Of a stretch of 64,000 bases of DNA, positions 11,526 through 23,693 are shown in pieces. The notes beneath the pieces were generated by a model, which made no database searches, had not been told where the DNA came from, and saw nothing but the letters and a program-made list of their open reading frames with translations. The stretch's first letter is position 1; the number at the start of each line of letters is the position of its first letter. The position numbers and the translations under genes were made by a program. The DNA lies in contig JAVLRN010000003.1 in NCBI GenBank assembly GCA_032821775.1, positions 3,534,001 to 3,598,000 on the forward strand. Reading direction: 5' to 3'. The DNA comes from Sanguinoderma infundibulare (Eukaryota; Basidiomycota; Agaricomycetes; Polyporales; Polyporaceae).

Positions 11526-14500
11526 TCACGAGATGTCCTCGCCCACCTGCAGCTTGTTAAGCAGACCCTTCAGCTCCGCAACGTCTTCCGCGAAGCCGTT
11601 GGAGCTGCCCGACGCGACGCTCTTCTGGTGGTACGCGCCATCGCCGACCGTCGAGGACCCGTCATCGTCCGCAAGCCATTTGTCGAGCTGCGCCGCGATT
11701 GACTTCGCTTTGAGGCGGAAGTGCGTGTGGATCACATCCGCCCATGGTTCTGGAGGCGCCTTTATGTTACCGAGCATCTAGATTTACAAGTCAGGACTAT
11801 GGGCGCAGTTAAGAGTAGACAGAGAAAGACGCACCGCGGACTTGACCACCATACGCCGGACGTTGGCCGAATCTAGATAATACATGAGGGACGCAATGTC
11901 TTTGACGTCGATCAGAACTCACATGCTAATGACTTGGGCGTGCCGCCGCTGTTCGCCCAACCTGGTTCGTTCAGGTATGGCTCCTCACAGAGGATCATCG
12001 ATTGAATTGAGATGAGGACCTAGATCAAGGGGTTGGTTATTAATTGTGTCTATCCGCCGTCGGCCATGGACGCACCTGCAACAACGTTGACTTCCCAGCG
12101 ATCCAACCCGGTCCTGACCACGTCCCAAGCAACGACAAGCACACTTTCCCATCCTGCACCGATCGGTGAGCGGGTGTATGCGTAGGGTAACCCCGTAGAT
12201 ACATACTGCATACAGGTTGGGGTTGAACCGGAATTTTCCACCATTCGTCTACGCCAACGTTAGTCCATATGTCGGAAGGCGCAAACGTAATGCGTACCGT
12301 CATGTACTTGACGCTAGGTGGTGATTGGTTGTAGTTCGGACCAAGGAAGACGTCAAACAAGAAGCTAGAGATAGCGAATATCAGCGTTGCCACAATTTCG
12401 CACGTATGAAGAAACGTACCAGCCATTGTAGTAACTGTTGGGAGAAGCCCCGGACTGGCATCAACAATGAGACAACGTAGCGATTAGGAAAGGCTACATA
12501 CGGAGTGCCTTCGGGACCAGTGATGAGGGCCTTGATAACGTCGACTCGAGTCTCGTCCACCCGAAGGAAGACGGATGAATTCCAGGCAACAGGCAAGTTG
12601 GTGGTCAACACCGCAAGCTTTGCACACAAATCAGCCATCGACCGCGAGCGGCGAATACATCACACCGACCTCCTTGGCGATGGCCAGCGACCTCTTCGGA
12701 ATGTCCGAGTTGGCGAGCATGCGCGCCTCGTTGTTGAAATAGAACTTGTAGTTCGGTACCTGGTCTTGCTCGCCCTCCGGCACGTTCTCTGGTGGCGGGA
12801 CCGTCAAGTCGCAGTACTCGAACCGCACGCGGTTTGCCCACTTGACATATGCCTCCATCGCGCTCTCCTCCGTCTCGCCCACCTCGATCAGTGCCGCGTC
12901 CACCTGGGTATTCGACGACGCGGGGATCTTCGGGAGCCCAGCGTGTAGCCGGTCGACGAACGCCTTGCCCTTCGTGTCCACTAGCGAGCGGTCGATCGCT
13001 TTGGCGGTGTTGACGATCCGCTGGCAGAAGTCGAGCAACTTCTTGTTCTCTTCGGAGACGACCATGCCGTCGTCCTTGCTCTTGCCCTTCTGATCCACCG
13101 TCATCCGCTTCTGCTCCTCTGACATCTCTTGCGTCTCCGGCTCGGCTATCTTCATGCCCTCGAGGCCCTTGAGCGCGGCCTGCGCTTGGATGACGATGGC
13201 CTCCAGCAGCTCGCGCGGTCCGGCACTGCCCTCGTAGATGATGGTGCGCTCGCGGACCCGCGGCGTGCCCTTCGGTGACGACTTCTTCCCAGCAACGGTC
13301 TTTACCGAGGTGACAACCATGATCGGCATCGCCATCATACTCGCAAGCGACTCGTGTCTAGAAATGGTCTTTGGAAGGCCCTCAATACAGGGCAGATGAT
13401 CGAGATCGTAGAAATGACGATTACCTCCAGCCACTCCAAGAGCTCGAAGTACAGCACGGAGCGATCAGACATGTCTGTGAGGGAGTCGTTGCGCAGGAGC
13501 TGACTGCTGACAAAGTTGAACCGTCGGCGGAGGTGCGCGAGCGTGACCGGATGGGGGAGGAAGTCGCTGTCAAAATGCACGGTGCTTTCTCGATTCACCG
13601 AGGGAAGAAAGATGCGGATATTTGAGAGCATTGTCGACAATTTCTGGTCCTTAGCCTTTTGTTGGTTCAGAGCCTCAAGCTGGCCCGACATCTGCCCCGC
13701 AATCATTTAGCGACGAACACGGGCAGAAATAGCACCAAACCGTACGTCTTCTCGTGCATCGCCCGCATACCCGGTGCCAAGCTTTGCCTTCTTGCCCTGC
13801 GCGACAATGGGGTAGTACGCGTCGTCGTCGTCGTCATCGTCATCGTGGAGGTCCGGCAGCAACACGGGAGGAGGCGCAGGAGCGTCGACCTTGCGCCGCT
13901 TCCTGGACGCACCGGACTTTGGGGTCGCAGGATCGTGAGTGTCGTCCAGGAACGACTTCTCGAGCATCGCAAGACCCATGCCAAGAATCGCGCCTTGCAG
14001 AGTGGAGCAGTGGAACAGCGAATAGTCGACCTCGAGCGAACCGGCGAGGTTCTTATTGATTGGGCTGCTGGGATCGCCACACGCAAAACAGAATGTCCTT
14101 GAGCATCGAGCGCATGTCCGGGGCACAATGGATTCTAGATGCTTGATGTACTCGGCGAATGTCGGCTAATGCGCGTCAGAACCGTGCCAAACCGTGAGTG
14201 GGATACGTTACTCACAAAGAGAGCGTAGAAGTCGCTCTTTTTTCTCTGAATGACCTCGCCACACCCGTGCGGACATCGACAATCGCCGTCGCTCAGCTGC
14301 TGGTAGAGTCCGAACAGGAAGCTTTGCTCGCCGCCTTCGGGGCAGCCCTTCATCCACTGGCCCTGCGTCATGAGCGGGACCTTCTCGCTGAGTCCCGACA
14401 AGGCGACCATCTCGGGCTCCTCCTCGACTTCGATGACTTCCTCCCGCCGATCCTTGGAGAAGAAGATGCCTGCATGCAACATGGGCATCGGGACCTCGAC

Positions 14501-15009
14501 TGTAAGCCAAGCACACTCACCTGCGTAGGGATCTACCGCGGCATTGTTCGACGCCCCGGCGTGCTCCTCGAAGTCGTCGTCGTCGTAGTCAATATACTCG
14601 TCGTCTAGCGATGCGTAAGAGCAAGCTCGCGACAGAATCCATCGCGTCACATACCGTCGTCATCCTCATCTCCTTCCGCAGGCTCCTCATCCTCGTCCTC
14701 GTCCTCGGTAGGCGTCTGGAGGGGTCAATTGGTGAAACAGGGTCGCGCAAACGCGAGGGGCACGCACAATCATCCTCGGTCTCGTTGCTGGCCGCTCCGA
14801 CGATGTCATGTCCACGTCTCCGTCGTCGTCCACGATGTGGTCGAAGCTCCCATCAAATATGCGCTCGGCGGCTTCCATGACGTCTTTGTGCTGCTTCAGT
14901 GCAGCACGCGCCTGCGCGACTGTCGCGCCCTGGATTGAGTTCAGCGGTATCCTACGAGCAGAACGCATGTAATTACCATCTCAACGAGCTGCAGAACTTC
15001 TTTCTCCAT
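11526..15009 (-). CDS. Large ubiquitin-conjugating enzyme (UBA + IBR-like Cys cluster + BIRC6/UBE2O-like UBC)
   Basis: Many-exon gene of roughly 1,000 residues. The start is the ATG at 15009: a 33-nt exon (MEKEVLQLVEM) splices over a 48-nt intron to GATVAQARAAL, rebuilding a UBA domain (ubiquitin binding). Acidic linkers follow, then a Cys/His cluster with CRCPHGCG and, one exon later, CARCSRTFCFACGD, which resembles the in-between-RING part of RBR ligases. After a helical region (about 13,700-12,640) comes a UBC fold: ITGPEGTPY, FFxxY-type core, GKVCLSLLGTWSG with the likely catalytic Cys codon at 12139-12141, and the EPWADVIHTHF C-terminal helix as in human BIRC6. UBC enzymes pass ubiquitin to substrates; the combination suggests an E2/E3 hybrid. 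The internal exon joins are approximate. Confidence 0.8.
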
Positions 15010-15512
15010 CGTGATACAGGTGGCTCGGGGAGACAGAGGATCGGTCTGGCGCAGGAGGGTGCAGGACGGTGTTTAAGTCGCAGGGTGCCGACAAGATCCG
15101 CAACAGGAAACGCAGGCGCCCATACTCATTATAAGCGGCTTATATAAACCCCTGGACTTTGCCGACCGCGCTCCGAGTGCTGGTCTCTCATGCGAACGTC
15201 GTTGAAGGATTTGCAAAGTACTCGAGCGCATGTAGAGAAAGATGAAATACCTACGTAGTAGGTCTTCAAATTCGTTGTGGATCAAATATTAAAATTATGT
15301 GCCAAAATGTGGTGCGAATAAGGTATTGATACCACAGGGGAATGGTGGTGAATAGAACAACAACAAAAGCTTGCCGTACAAAGCTAGTGGAACAGACAAA
15401 GCAACACGAGAGCATCTACAAACAACGGCGAGGATATAGTCCGACGTGACGATACGAGTAGTAAGTAGTAGTATGGCGATGTAACACGACACATGCACAG
15501 ACAAACGGGAGG
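15010..15512. other. Intergenic between two minus-strand genes
   Basis: Leader and promoter of the ubiquitin-enzyme gene plus the 3' end of the AIR-like gene. AT-richer than its surroundings around 15,230-15,400. No further gene recognised. Confidence 0.45.
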
Positions 15513-17868
15513 TTATCGGTACCCTCCGCGATAGCGTGGACCTCGCGAATCTTTCTCGTAGCGGTTATGGTTGCGTTCGCGAGAATGGCGATCGCGGGGA
15601 TCGTGGCGGTCATGGCGGTCCCTCTGCTTCCGCGCCGCGCCGTGAATATGAAGAGTGTCGGTCTCCCTCGACGGCATGGGCAGGTTGTTGTACGACGTCC
15701 GTTGCCGTTTTCCGTCTCTCTCCCCGCCGCCAGCGCCACCAGCACCACTGCCGAGCGAGGAACCAGAGAAGTTGAACTTGATCTTCCCGTTGGCTTTCGA
15801 CCTACCACTTCCGCCACCGCCGCCGCTCCCGTTACGGCCAGCTCCCCGGTTGTCACGAGCATCACCTCGCGCTCTCGGCCGTGCACCGCCGAACCAATCG
15901 TCCTGGTCGTCCTCGGCGTCCTGGAGCTGGCGTGCTTTGCCGAGGCGCTCTCGCTCCTTGCGGCGACCCTGCCTCCCGACATCGGTGGGCAGCGTGGCCC
16001 CGTACCCGTCGGCGAACGCGGAGGCAGTTTCCCAATCCCTCGGAGCCCGCTTCGACGGGCGTGGTGCATCGGCAGAGAACGGCCCGGACAAGATGTTGTA
16101 AATGCTGAAGGCGGATGGTTCGTCGGGCGCATGGGAGTGTGCCATTGGACAATCCTGACCGACATATTGTGAGCAAAAGTGGGCACAAAATACAAAACGC
16201 GGAATCTCGAAGCGTGCATGTATGCGAATGTATGCGAATAAGTGACTCACATCGCCGAGATGTCCAGATTCGCCACAATTGTAGCACCATTCGTCGGTTG
16301 CGATATACCCTTCGCCACCCGAGCCGAAGGAGAGCATGCGTTTCCCTTCACGGGTGCGGAATATTTCTTGGCGATCCTCGTCCTCCACGTACTTGTATAT
16401 TCGCCACAAGGTTGGGCATTCCTGTGGGAGACATTGAATTCAGAGTTAACGGGATTAATGATGAGTTCTCCTTACATTGGTTTGGTGGGACCGCGCCCCG
16501 CACCGATCACAGTCGTGGAAGCCTTGGTATGCGCCAGGTCTTCCGCGATTTGGACACGTCTACAGAGTGTCATGGGCAGTGATTACATGCGAAGTGCGTT
16601 TCGACATACCTTGTTGATGTGGCCCTTCATACCGCAGGTGAAACAAACCTTGCTAATTGGACAGCCCCGCGTTGGGTGTTCGTTTCGAGCTCCACATGTC
16701 AGACACTGTATGCAGGGTAAGCATCAACACTGAGTGCATACACTAAACAGGACAGACTCACGATCAAGACGGTACACTCGTACGTCTTGTGCTCGCCCTC
16801 GGCGCCGCACTTCTTGCAGACGACGCGTACTGCTTTAGAAGCTGCCTTGGCCTCTTGCGCCTCCAGTTTATCCAGCTCCCAGTACCTCACCATCCCCGCC
16901 TAACGCAAGGGTACGTGGTTAGAAAGTACGCTTTGGCGAACTGGATGCCCACGTACCTTCACATTGTCGCCGTAATCCAAGTAGTCGATGTAATCCTCCT
17001 GGTCCGAACCCCCTTCCACCGCCGGGACTTTGAGTGGACCCAACTCCAACGCCTCGGCCTCGGCTCCTTCCGCGACGGAGACATGGGTGGGAAGGAGAAG
17101 CCCATTGACGGCCTGAGCCTCAGAGGAGGACAGGGTGCTTGAACTAGCGTGCGCAGAAAGCTTCGAAGGGCCAGCCACGCCTTTCGACAATTGGGTCGAT
17201 ACGGGTATCTCGGCCGGAGTGACGTCTTCGAAGAAGAGGGGAGCGTCGCTTTTAGGTGGTTTGTCGCGGGTGCGTTTGTCGCGGTCGCGTTCTCGAGAGC
17301 GAGGTCGCCTGTGTGGTTCGCGGTCCCTGTCGCGGTTGCGCTCCCGCCGCGGCGACCTGCTCCTCCGCCGGTCCTGTTCCCGCTGACGTTCCCTCTCGCC
17401 CTCCCTGTCCCGCTCCCCTTCGTACCTCCTCTCCTTATCCTTCCTGTCCTGCTTCCGTTCCTCCACATTTGCAGCGCTCCACGAACCACCTTGAGCAGGC
17501 CCCGAAAGCCGATCCGCGAGAGACCGCTTCTCCAAGCGCGAGCGTCCTGCCTCTCTCGTCTGCCCCGCCTTCATGCCCACCTCGAGTATCTCCTGCTCGT
17601 CATGAGTGCTAGGCGATTGCGGGCGGGAGACCTCGGCAGAGATGGTGGTACCCTCGACCTCGTCGTCTTGGTTGCCTGCGCCGACCTTGCGTCGCTTCCT
17701 CTTGCGCTTCTTCTTGGCCTGCTGCCCAAGCTGCGGTACGCCATCCTCCTGCGGCGTCTGCGTAGAATTCGAGCTGTTCGTGGGCGGACGCGCGTCGACC
17801 TCTTCCCCGTCCGAGTCGAGCTCGATGACTTCTGGGTGGGTGAGATCAATGACCTCCGGAGACCCCAT
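15513..17868 (-). CDS. AIR2: AIR1/AIR2-like zinc-knuckle protein (TRAMP complex)
   Basis: Exon 1 (17868-16957) is a charged, Arg/Ser/Asp/Glu-rich N-terminus with SRSPRRERNRDRDREP-type runs. Later exons encode five CCHC-type knuckles in a row: CKKCGAEGEHKTYEC, CLTCGARNEHPTRGC, CFTCGMKGHINKTC, CDRCGARSHQTNEC and CYNCGESGHLGDDC, with the family-specific CPTLWRIYKYV between the fourth and fifth. This order is diagnostic of Air1/Air2, which bring RNA to the TRAMP polyadenylating complex with Trf4/5 and Mtr4 for nuclear exosome decay. The introns are small (about 50-57 nt) and lie between knuckles. The C-terminus is Gly-rich, then Arg/His/Asp-rich (RHDRHDPRDRH) and ends in YRGGYR. Symbol given by family resemblance; AIR1 and AIR2 cannot be told apart here. 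Confidence 0.85.
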
Positions 17869-18108
17869 GTGCTTAGTATGTGTCCCTGTGTCTCTGGGAG
17901 AAGAGAGTATGCAGTGAGGAGGGTGGAGAAGCGGGGCGGGCGCAAGTACGGGGACGAGCGCAAGTGTGAGTACCGCAGTGTACCTGCGGTAAGTAGAGAA
18001 AAGTTCAGCAGCCTTACCAAATCGGGCATCCAGGCTCCAGCCCGAGATCGAGCGCTTACATGGTACCTGTACCGTCACATACACCGACTTCACGCCGCAT
18101 ATACTCAC

Positions 18109-18882
18109 TCTCTACCAGTGAGCGTCGACGGGATCTTGACTTAGCCTAACATGACCTTTCAGCACTCTGACCGCGGGCACGACGTCTATCGACCTCGCGA
18201 CTAGCCCGACGCTATACGCATTGAGCAACTCAAGTTTAAACGTTGCCGACACTACGCAGTCCGATCCGAGTCAGCAATCTACGGAAACGTCTAGCAAGCC
18301 CACGAGATCATCGGCGGAGCTGCTGCCTCAAGAACAGCGTAGTAATAACGAAGGTGTTCGGTGAGTCTCATTCGTCTTCGCCCTACATACAGTACGGGAA
18401 TTGACGTCGTTAGAACTTGTCCGTTTCATTCCCATTACTGTTTCTCGTATCTGATGAATCGAGCCCTCTTCGACCACCATGAGTTGTCCGCACGAGGACA
18501 GTGTTACAAGGGCACGGGGTCAACTACGTCCCCTCTGAGTTAGATCTCATACATTTCGAGCTGAGAGTGGCCGATCGCGTTCGTCGTACTTGAAACCATT
18601 CCTGGATGCAGCGTGTAACCCATGCCTAGCCCCTGACTTCGAACTTCTCATTCAGCGTCGATGCCGCGTCGATATGGGCAGTGACCTGCAGTCCATGCTC
18701 GAGGCAGGAGTCACCGTACATAAGGTCTTGCACACTATGCTGAGCCGCCAACCTCCCCCGAGCGTCGACTTTCCCCCACCCTGCCAGCCGTCTCTCTGCC
18801 AGACTACTGACGAAGCAGCCAGGTGCGACTCTAATACAATCTACACCATATGCTCATGACTAACAGAGACGCAGTGTCGACC
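18109..18882 (+). other. Upstream region of the HET gene, with a possible cryptic exon at about 18,166-18,360
   Basis: A pyrimidine tract and AG at about 18,157-18,165 precede a 65-codon open stretch rich in Ser/Thr, ended by a GT donor (gtgagt) at 18,361. It could be an exon of a short gene or of a 5' extension of the HET-domain gene, but no start or continuation is clear. The remainder to 18,882 holds short frames without features. Both this strand's HET gene and the opposite-strand AIR-like gene must find their promoters here. Confidence 0.3.
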
Positions 18883-20357
18883 ATGTGGCTGCTCAGAAGC
18901 GCAACCGCCGAGCTGAAGTACTTCAACAGTCCCGAGGACGTCCCTGGCGGATACGCCATCCTCTCGCACGTCTGGGATGCGCCGAACGAAAAGTCCTTCC
19001 AGGACATGCAGCGCATCATCAGCGAGTGCGCTCGCGACGGGACGAACCCGCGCGACCGCGCGTCGCCGAAGATCCGGGACAGCTGCAAGCTGGCGGAGCT
19101 CTGGGGGTTGGACTGGATATGGAACGACACGTGCTGCATCGACCGCACGAGCAGCGTCGAACTCTCCGAGGCCATCAACTCCATGTTCCGCTACTACTCC
19201 CTCGCACGGGTGTGCTTCGCGTACCTGCAGGACGTTCCGACGCCCGAGAAGCGGGGGATGCTGAAGGCGCCCGGCTCCGCGTTCCGGAGGAGCAAGTGGC
19301 ACACGCGCGGGTGGACCCTGCAGGAGCTCATCGCGCCCCACTCGCTCATATTTCTGTCGCAGACGTGGGTCGCGCTCGGCACCAAGACGGATAGAGACCT
19401 TGCGAGGGTGCTACAGGAAATAACCGGCATCCCCATCGGCATCTTGCGGCACAAGAAGCAGCTGGGCGAGATCAGCGTTGCCCAGCGGATGTCGTGGGCG
19501 GCCCACCGCAAGACGACGCGCGTGGAGGATGAGGGGTACTGCTTGATGGGTATCTTCGACATCGGCATGCCCGTGCTTTACGGCGAAGGACGGCGGGCGT
19601 TCCGACGGGTACAGGAGGAGATCATGAAGGTATCGAAGGATCCTACCCTATTTGCGTGGGGCCTGGTTCGGCAGCCCAAGGTACCTCGGCCCGGGGTGCA
19701 ACGTTGCAAGGGTCCGGGAGGGTTGGACATGTGCATGGACCACGTCGAGGAATCGTTCCTGCTTGCACCTTCACCCCAAGCTTTCTTGTACAGCAGGCAC
19801 GTGCATGACACCATTGGAACGCTCCGAGTGGTGAGTGACGCTGTTCCCCAGTTCCGCTCAGCGTGGTCCTCATCGTTATGGTTATGTAGGGATCCCAACT
19901 CGAAGAGTATGCCCGCTGGATCAAGGACTGCCTCCGAGACCTCGGGCTCGTCGACGTCCTCTCCGGGGACCCCGCCAGCCAGCTCCCGACGTTCGCCACG
20001 ACGCCCTACGGCATCCGCGCGCGTCTCCCCGTCATCGAGCTCCAGGACTGCGTCATCGCCGTGCTGTTCTGCGCGACACGGGAGCAGGACGCCAGTGGTG
20101 TTCCACAGCAACAGCACCTGGGCTTGAAGCTCCTCGCGTGCAAGGACGCAAGCTCGAACAGCCGCTCGTGCCCCATGTTCTGCGTCGCGCAGTCTCCGCG
20201 GTGGGTCGCGCTCGACGAGTGCTGGTGCGGGATGGCTTGCTTTTGCGGGATCAGCGCGCAGTGGCGGGAGATCTATATCGCGGACTACTATCGCCCGCCC
20301 GCGGTGACGGTGCACGGGAAGTCGTTTGGGAAAGAGGTCCTCATGCCACAGGCTTGA
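18883..20357 (+). CDS. HET-domain (heterokaryon incompatibility) protein
   Basis: Two exons (18883-19830, 19890-20357), a 59-nt intron, about 470 residues. The start MWLL, followed by GGYAILSHVW, is the standard opening of basidiomycete HET proteins. Further HET marks are KIRDSCKLAELWGLDWIWND, CCIDRTSSVELSEAIN, MFRYYSLARVCFAYL, WHTRGWTLQELIAP and VAQRMSWAAHRKTTRVEDE, then YCLMGIFDIGMPVLYGEG. In ascomycetes HET domains trigger cell death when incompatible hyphae fuse; in basidiomycetes the role is mostly untested. No NACHT, WD40 or other partner domain follows; the C-terminal half is a variable region without motifs. The protein appears intact. Confidence 0.9.
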
Positions 20358-20504
20358 CAGGTAGATGTTTGTAGATGCATGCTTCTTCTAGGATTGCGCA
20401 CCAGATAATGTATACACCCGTGTGTGATAATGATTCTCGAGCTCTCGACACCTACTTGCTCCGTGTCCGCCAACAAGAGCTAATAATATATCAAACGGCC
20501 TTCG

Positions 20505-22557
20505 TCAGACACAAGGCGCCATCCTGCTAGAGTCCACGTCAGACAGCTTGAGACTCGAGTTGCTCGCGAACGCAGACGCGGAAAGATCGTGGACAGCGGT
20601 CCGGATGTCGATAACGTCCGTCACCGAACCGAGCTATAGAGAGTACGGTATGCGATGAAGGCGTTAGCACCACGCATGCAGAAGCAACCCACAATAGGCT
20701 CACCTTGGGCCTGCCCACACGGAATTCAAGCCGGGACACGGTGACGGGTCGGCGGTTCGTGCTCAACGTGCTGCCGTTCGGCGGTCCGAAGCCGTCGCTG
20801 CCGTGGATGTACTCTCGTGCGTTCAGGTTGGCGAGGAGCATGTTGCAGTAGAGAGGGCAGACGACGAGGTCGAGGGAGACGTAGATCGGGAAGTCGGGGT
20901 TCGTCGCGAGCTGATTTGTGGAAATACCAGTATTACTGCGTGTCTCTGCGGCAGATGCGACCCAAACTTACGGTGATGATCATCAAGAGAGCGAAGAGGG
21001 CGGTCCACAACCCGGTGTTGATGATGAAAATGGTGAGGCGGTAGATGAGGCGGTCCGTGCTGCTTATTTAACACGGTCAGTCATCAAGCACTGGACGCAG
21101 CCGGCCGCATCATGGCAGGTGCATCTGAATCATGTACGTACGTACCTCTTGAATCGTGCTGTCGGACCGCGGTGCTTCCAGACGAGGACGATGAGAATTG
21201 CGGAGATGAGGATGTCTTCGGCGCATTGAACGCTCCAAAACGCCATAGGAAGTTTCTATGCGAGTGAAGAGTCACCCCGAGCCAGTTCGGAACATATACT
21301 ATGCAAAAGTCACCTCGATGGCGATGACGATCGCTTCGGTCGGGTTCGCGGTCTGAGTCAAACTGACGGTAAGGTCAGCCTCTCGCCGAGTCTCGCCGGG
21401 ACGGAATCATTTCGCATTTACCAGATCACAAAAAAAGCTGTGCGATCCGTCAATAGGCGGTACAGTGCTAGGAGGTAGTAAAGTGTGGGCGCACCGATAT
21501 ATCCCGCTTTTCCGTCAGCATAAACGACGCGAACATTAGTGTAACTTCACGTATGAAATCTGATGACTTACCGAATTGAAACACTGTACAAGGCACCTGT
21601 GGCACACGAGCCTTCAGTTTATAATTACGGCAGCCTTATAATTAGAGTTCGACGTACAAATACTAACGGGACCGCCCAATGCTTCTTGCTGACTATCTCG
21701 AGTTCCACACCGATCAGTGCCGGGAACACGAGTTGTGAGCCGTGAGCAGTCAGGACGTACAGCGCCAGATGCGGAAGACGAAGAACGATTGGGTGAGTAG
21801 AGTAACGACGCTCTGCAGACTAGATTGTCAGGCTTCAAACAACAACTCTATCTCCCTCGCCATACCTTGACGAGACCGGCCCACTAGTTATTCGCATAAG
21901 AATTCATTTGAAGTAAGTTGCGGATACTGGCGCGAAAGATAAAACACTCGCGAGGTATTCCCTGCATGGAATAAATCAGCGGTGATATTTCATTCATGGA
22001 TTAACGACACATTCTTACCTTGATAGCCCGAATGGGTCAGAAGAAGGGTGAACGATTACGACCCAAACTGCGAGAATCGATATCGTCTCAGTATGATGAG
22101 CTATGCGAGCATCAGATAGAAATCGTTTACAGCCTTGGTTTGCAATTATCTGGTGGGCCGTGTCCAAGCACCTGTGCAAAAGCAATCTCAACTGAGCCTG
22201 AGCTTGCTCAGAAGTCAAACATGGCCATACCAAAGGCATGCAACCTGCACATGTGGATGGTGAGTAACCTGGAAGTGGACCACGCCGTCTTGGCACGCAC
22301 AAGTAGCTTGATGGGCCATCCATCTTTCCGTTGGTAGCTTTGGAATCGTAAGACTACACCCTGACTATAACGAAACGCGGACACTCACTGCGCAAAGTAC
22401 AAAAATCTGGAAATTCGAGAGAGTTAAACCGTAGCCATGGATTCAGAATTCAAACTAATACTCACGTTTGCATGCATGTTATCCCATACAAGCCCATGCT
22501 GGTGCACAAGGCGATGAACTCGACGTGAAGACCCGGAAGAAAAGTCCGTAAGCTCAT
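20505..22557 (-). CDS. DUF6534-type multipass membrane protein
   Basis: Many short exons can be joined with correct phases at several junctions: MSLRTFLPGLHVEFIALCTS then GLYGITCMQT, TFLYFAHYQRK, DGWPIKLL, a CLDTAHQII segment, QSFFVFRIWR, TANPTEAIVIAIE, MAFWSVQCAEDILISAILIV, TDRLIYRLTIFIINTGLWTA, and PDFPIYVSLDLVVCPLYCNM followed by LLANLNAREYI. These are the signature segments of the seven-helix-like fungal family DUF6534, whose function is unknown. The C-terminal exon ends at 20505 after a 67-nt or so intron. Middle exons (about 21,420-21,540 and 21,900) are less certain, so the exact length is open. No pseudogene sign is clear. Confidence 0.75.
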
Positions 22558-23693
22558 GTCCTTTATGTAGACGCTGAGAACGGGGACAGGTAGCTCGGGA
22601 TGGGATGGAAGGATAGATGTACATTTAGAGTCCGCCAATGCCTATATATACGACTACTCAGGCCCGACGTGTGATTTTGATGACTGTTTTGCGGGTTTTG
22701 AGTAGGGCGGCGGCGGATTCCGGGCATGGAATGCTGTATGGCACGTTGCAACCGTGACCACTGTGGAACATCGAGGTATATCACTGGCATACGGTGCGAT
22801 CCTGATCGGACTCCATGCAAGACAGATTGTACGTACCAGAGTTCTTTCATAACAGTGCCCATATCTATCTATTGAGGTGAGGTCGATCATACTGTATGTG
22901 CCGCATGATTCATAAGTATGAAGTTGACTGACCCAGCGCAACATGTAACGGATAAGACACCACGTGACCTCCCGATACTAGTCTTCTTCTCCCTCTTGTA
23001 TCCTCACACCTCCGCTCGTTGTTTCAGTTATCTTGTGATCTTGATCAGAAATTGTATATGGAGTTGACAGAGTGTTCTGTATCTGCAGCATTCTCGTATC
23101 ACTGGCAGAGGCATTTACCCTGTCTTTGCTCGTTGGGCGCTTTCGTGTGACCGCAGCCTTCTTGATTGGGATCGCGACGGTTACACCGCCGCTATCTAAG
23201 CGCCTAACACCTCATTGCTTCAACCTCTTTCACCGCTGCGGCCGTGAAACTCTCAATGTCCCATCGAATTGCACAGAAGCATATTGGACACTGATAACTG
23301 GAGAAATAGGGAGAGATCCCTGGTAAGCAATAGAACATCGATATCTGACCTGGGCGTTGAGCGAAAGCCTGAATAAGTTAATATGTCATGTAATTCTGAC
23401 AAGTCCTTGTAGCGTGCATAGGGGACGAGTACCGCGAGCACTGGCGGCTGAATCCGTCGCACTCGTCGTCGAATTTTCCGTACGGGGTCGGATCCCTGGG
23501 CCCCAGGCTGGGCTCCAAGCACCGGAAGTGGAACGATTCCTGTCATTTTATTTGACCTTCGAACCACCGCTATATAGAACTCGGTATATCTAGCTCGCAA
23601 GGATACGATCACCCGACAATGCAGAACATATAGTACAAACCGATTGGGACTGTTGCCCTCACTGCTCAGCTTCCTGTACTTACATCGCACAGA
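22558..23693. other. Intergenic, no gene recognised
   Basis: About 1.1 kb between the DUF6534-type gene and the next minus-strand gene. Several frames of 60-145 codons exist, for instance minus 23690-23253, but none has recognisable features or composition like the flanking genes. It contains the upstream region of the DUF6534-type gene. Undetected small exons cannot be excluded. Confidence 0.4.

Noticed and set aside
17149..18144. Plus-strand frame of 331 codons opposite the AIR-like gene
   Set aside because: Shadow of the Arg-rich exon; composition is that of a reverse-strand artefact.
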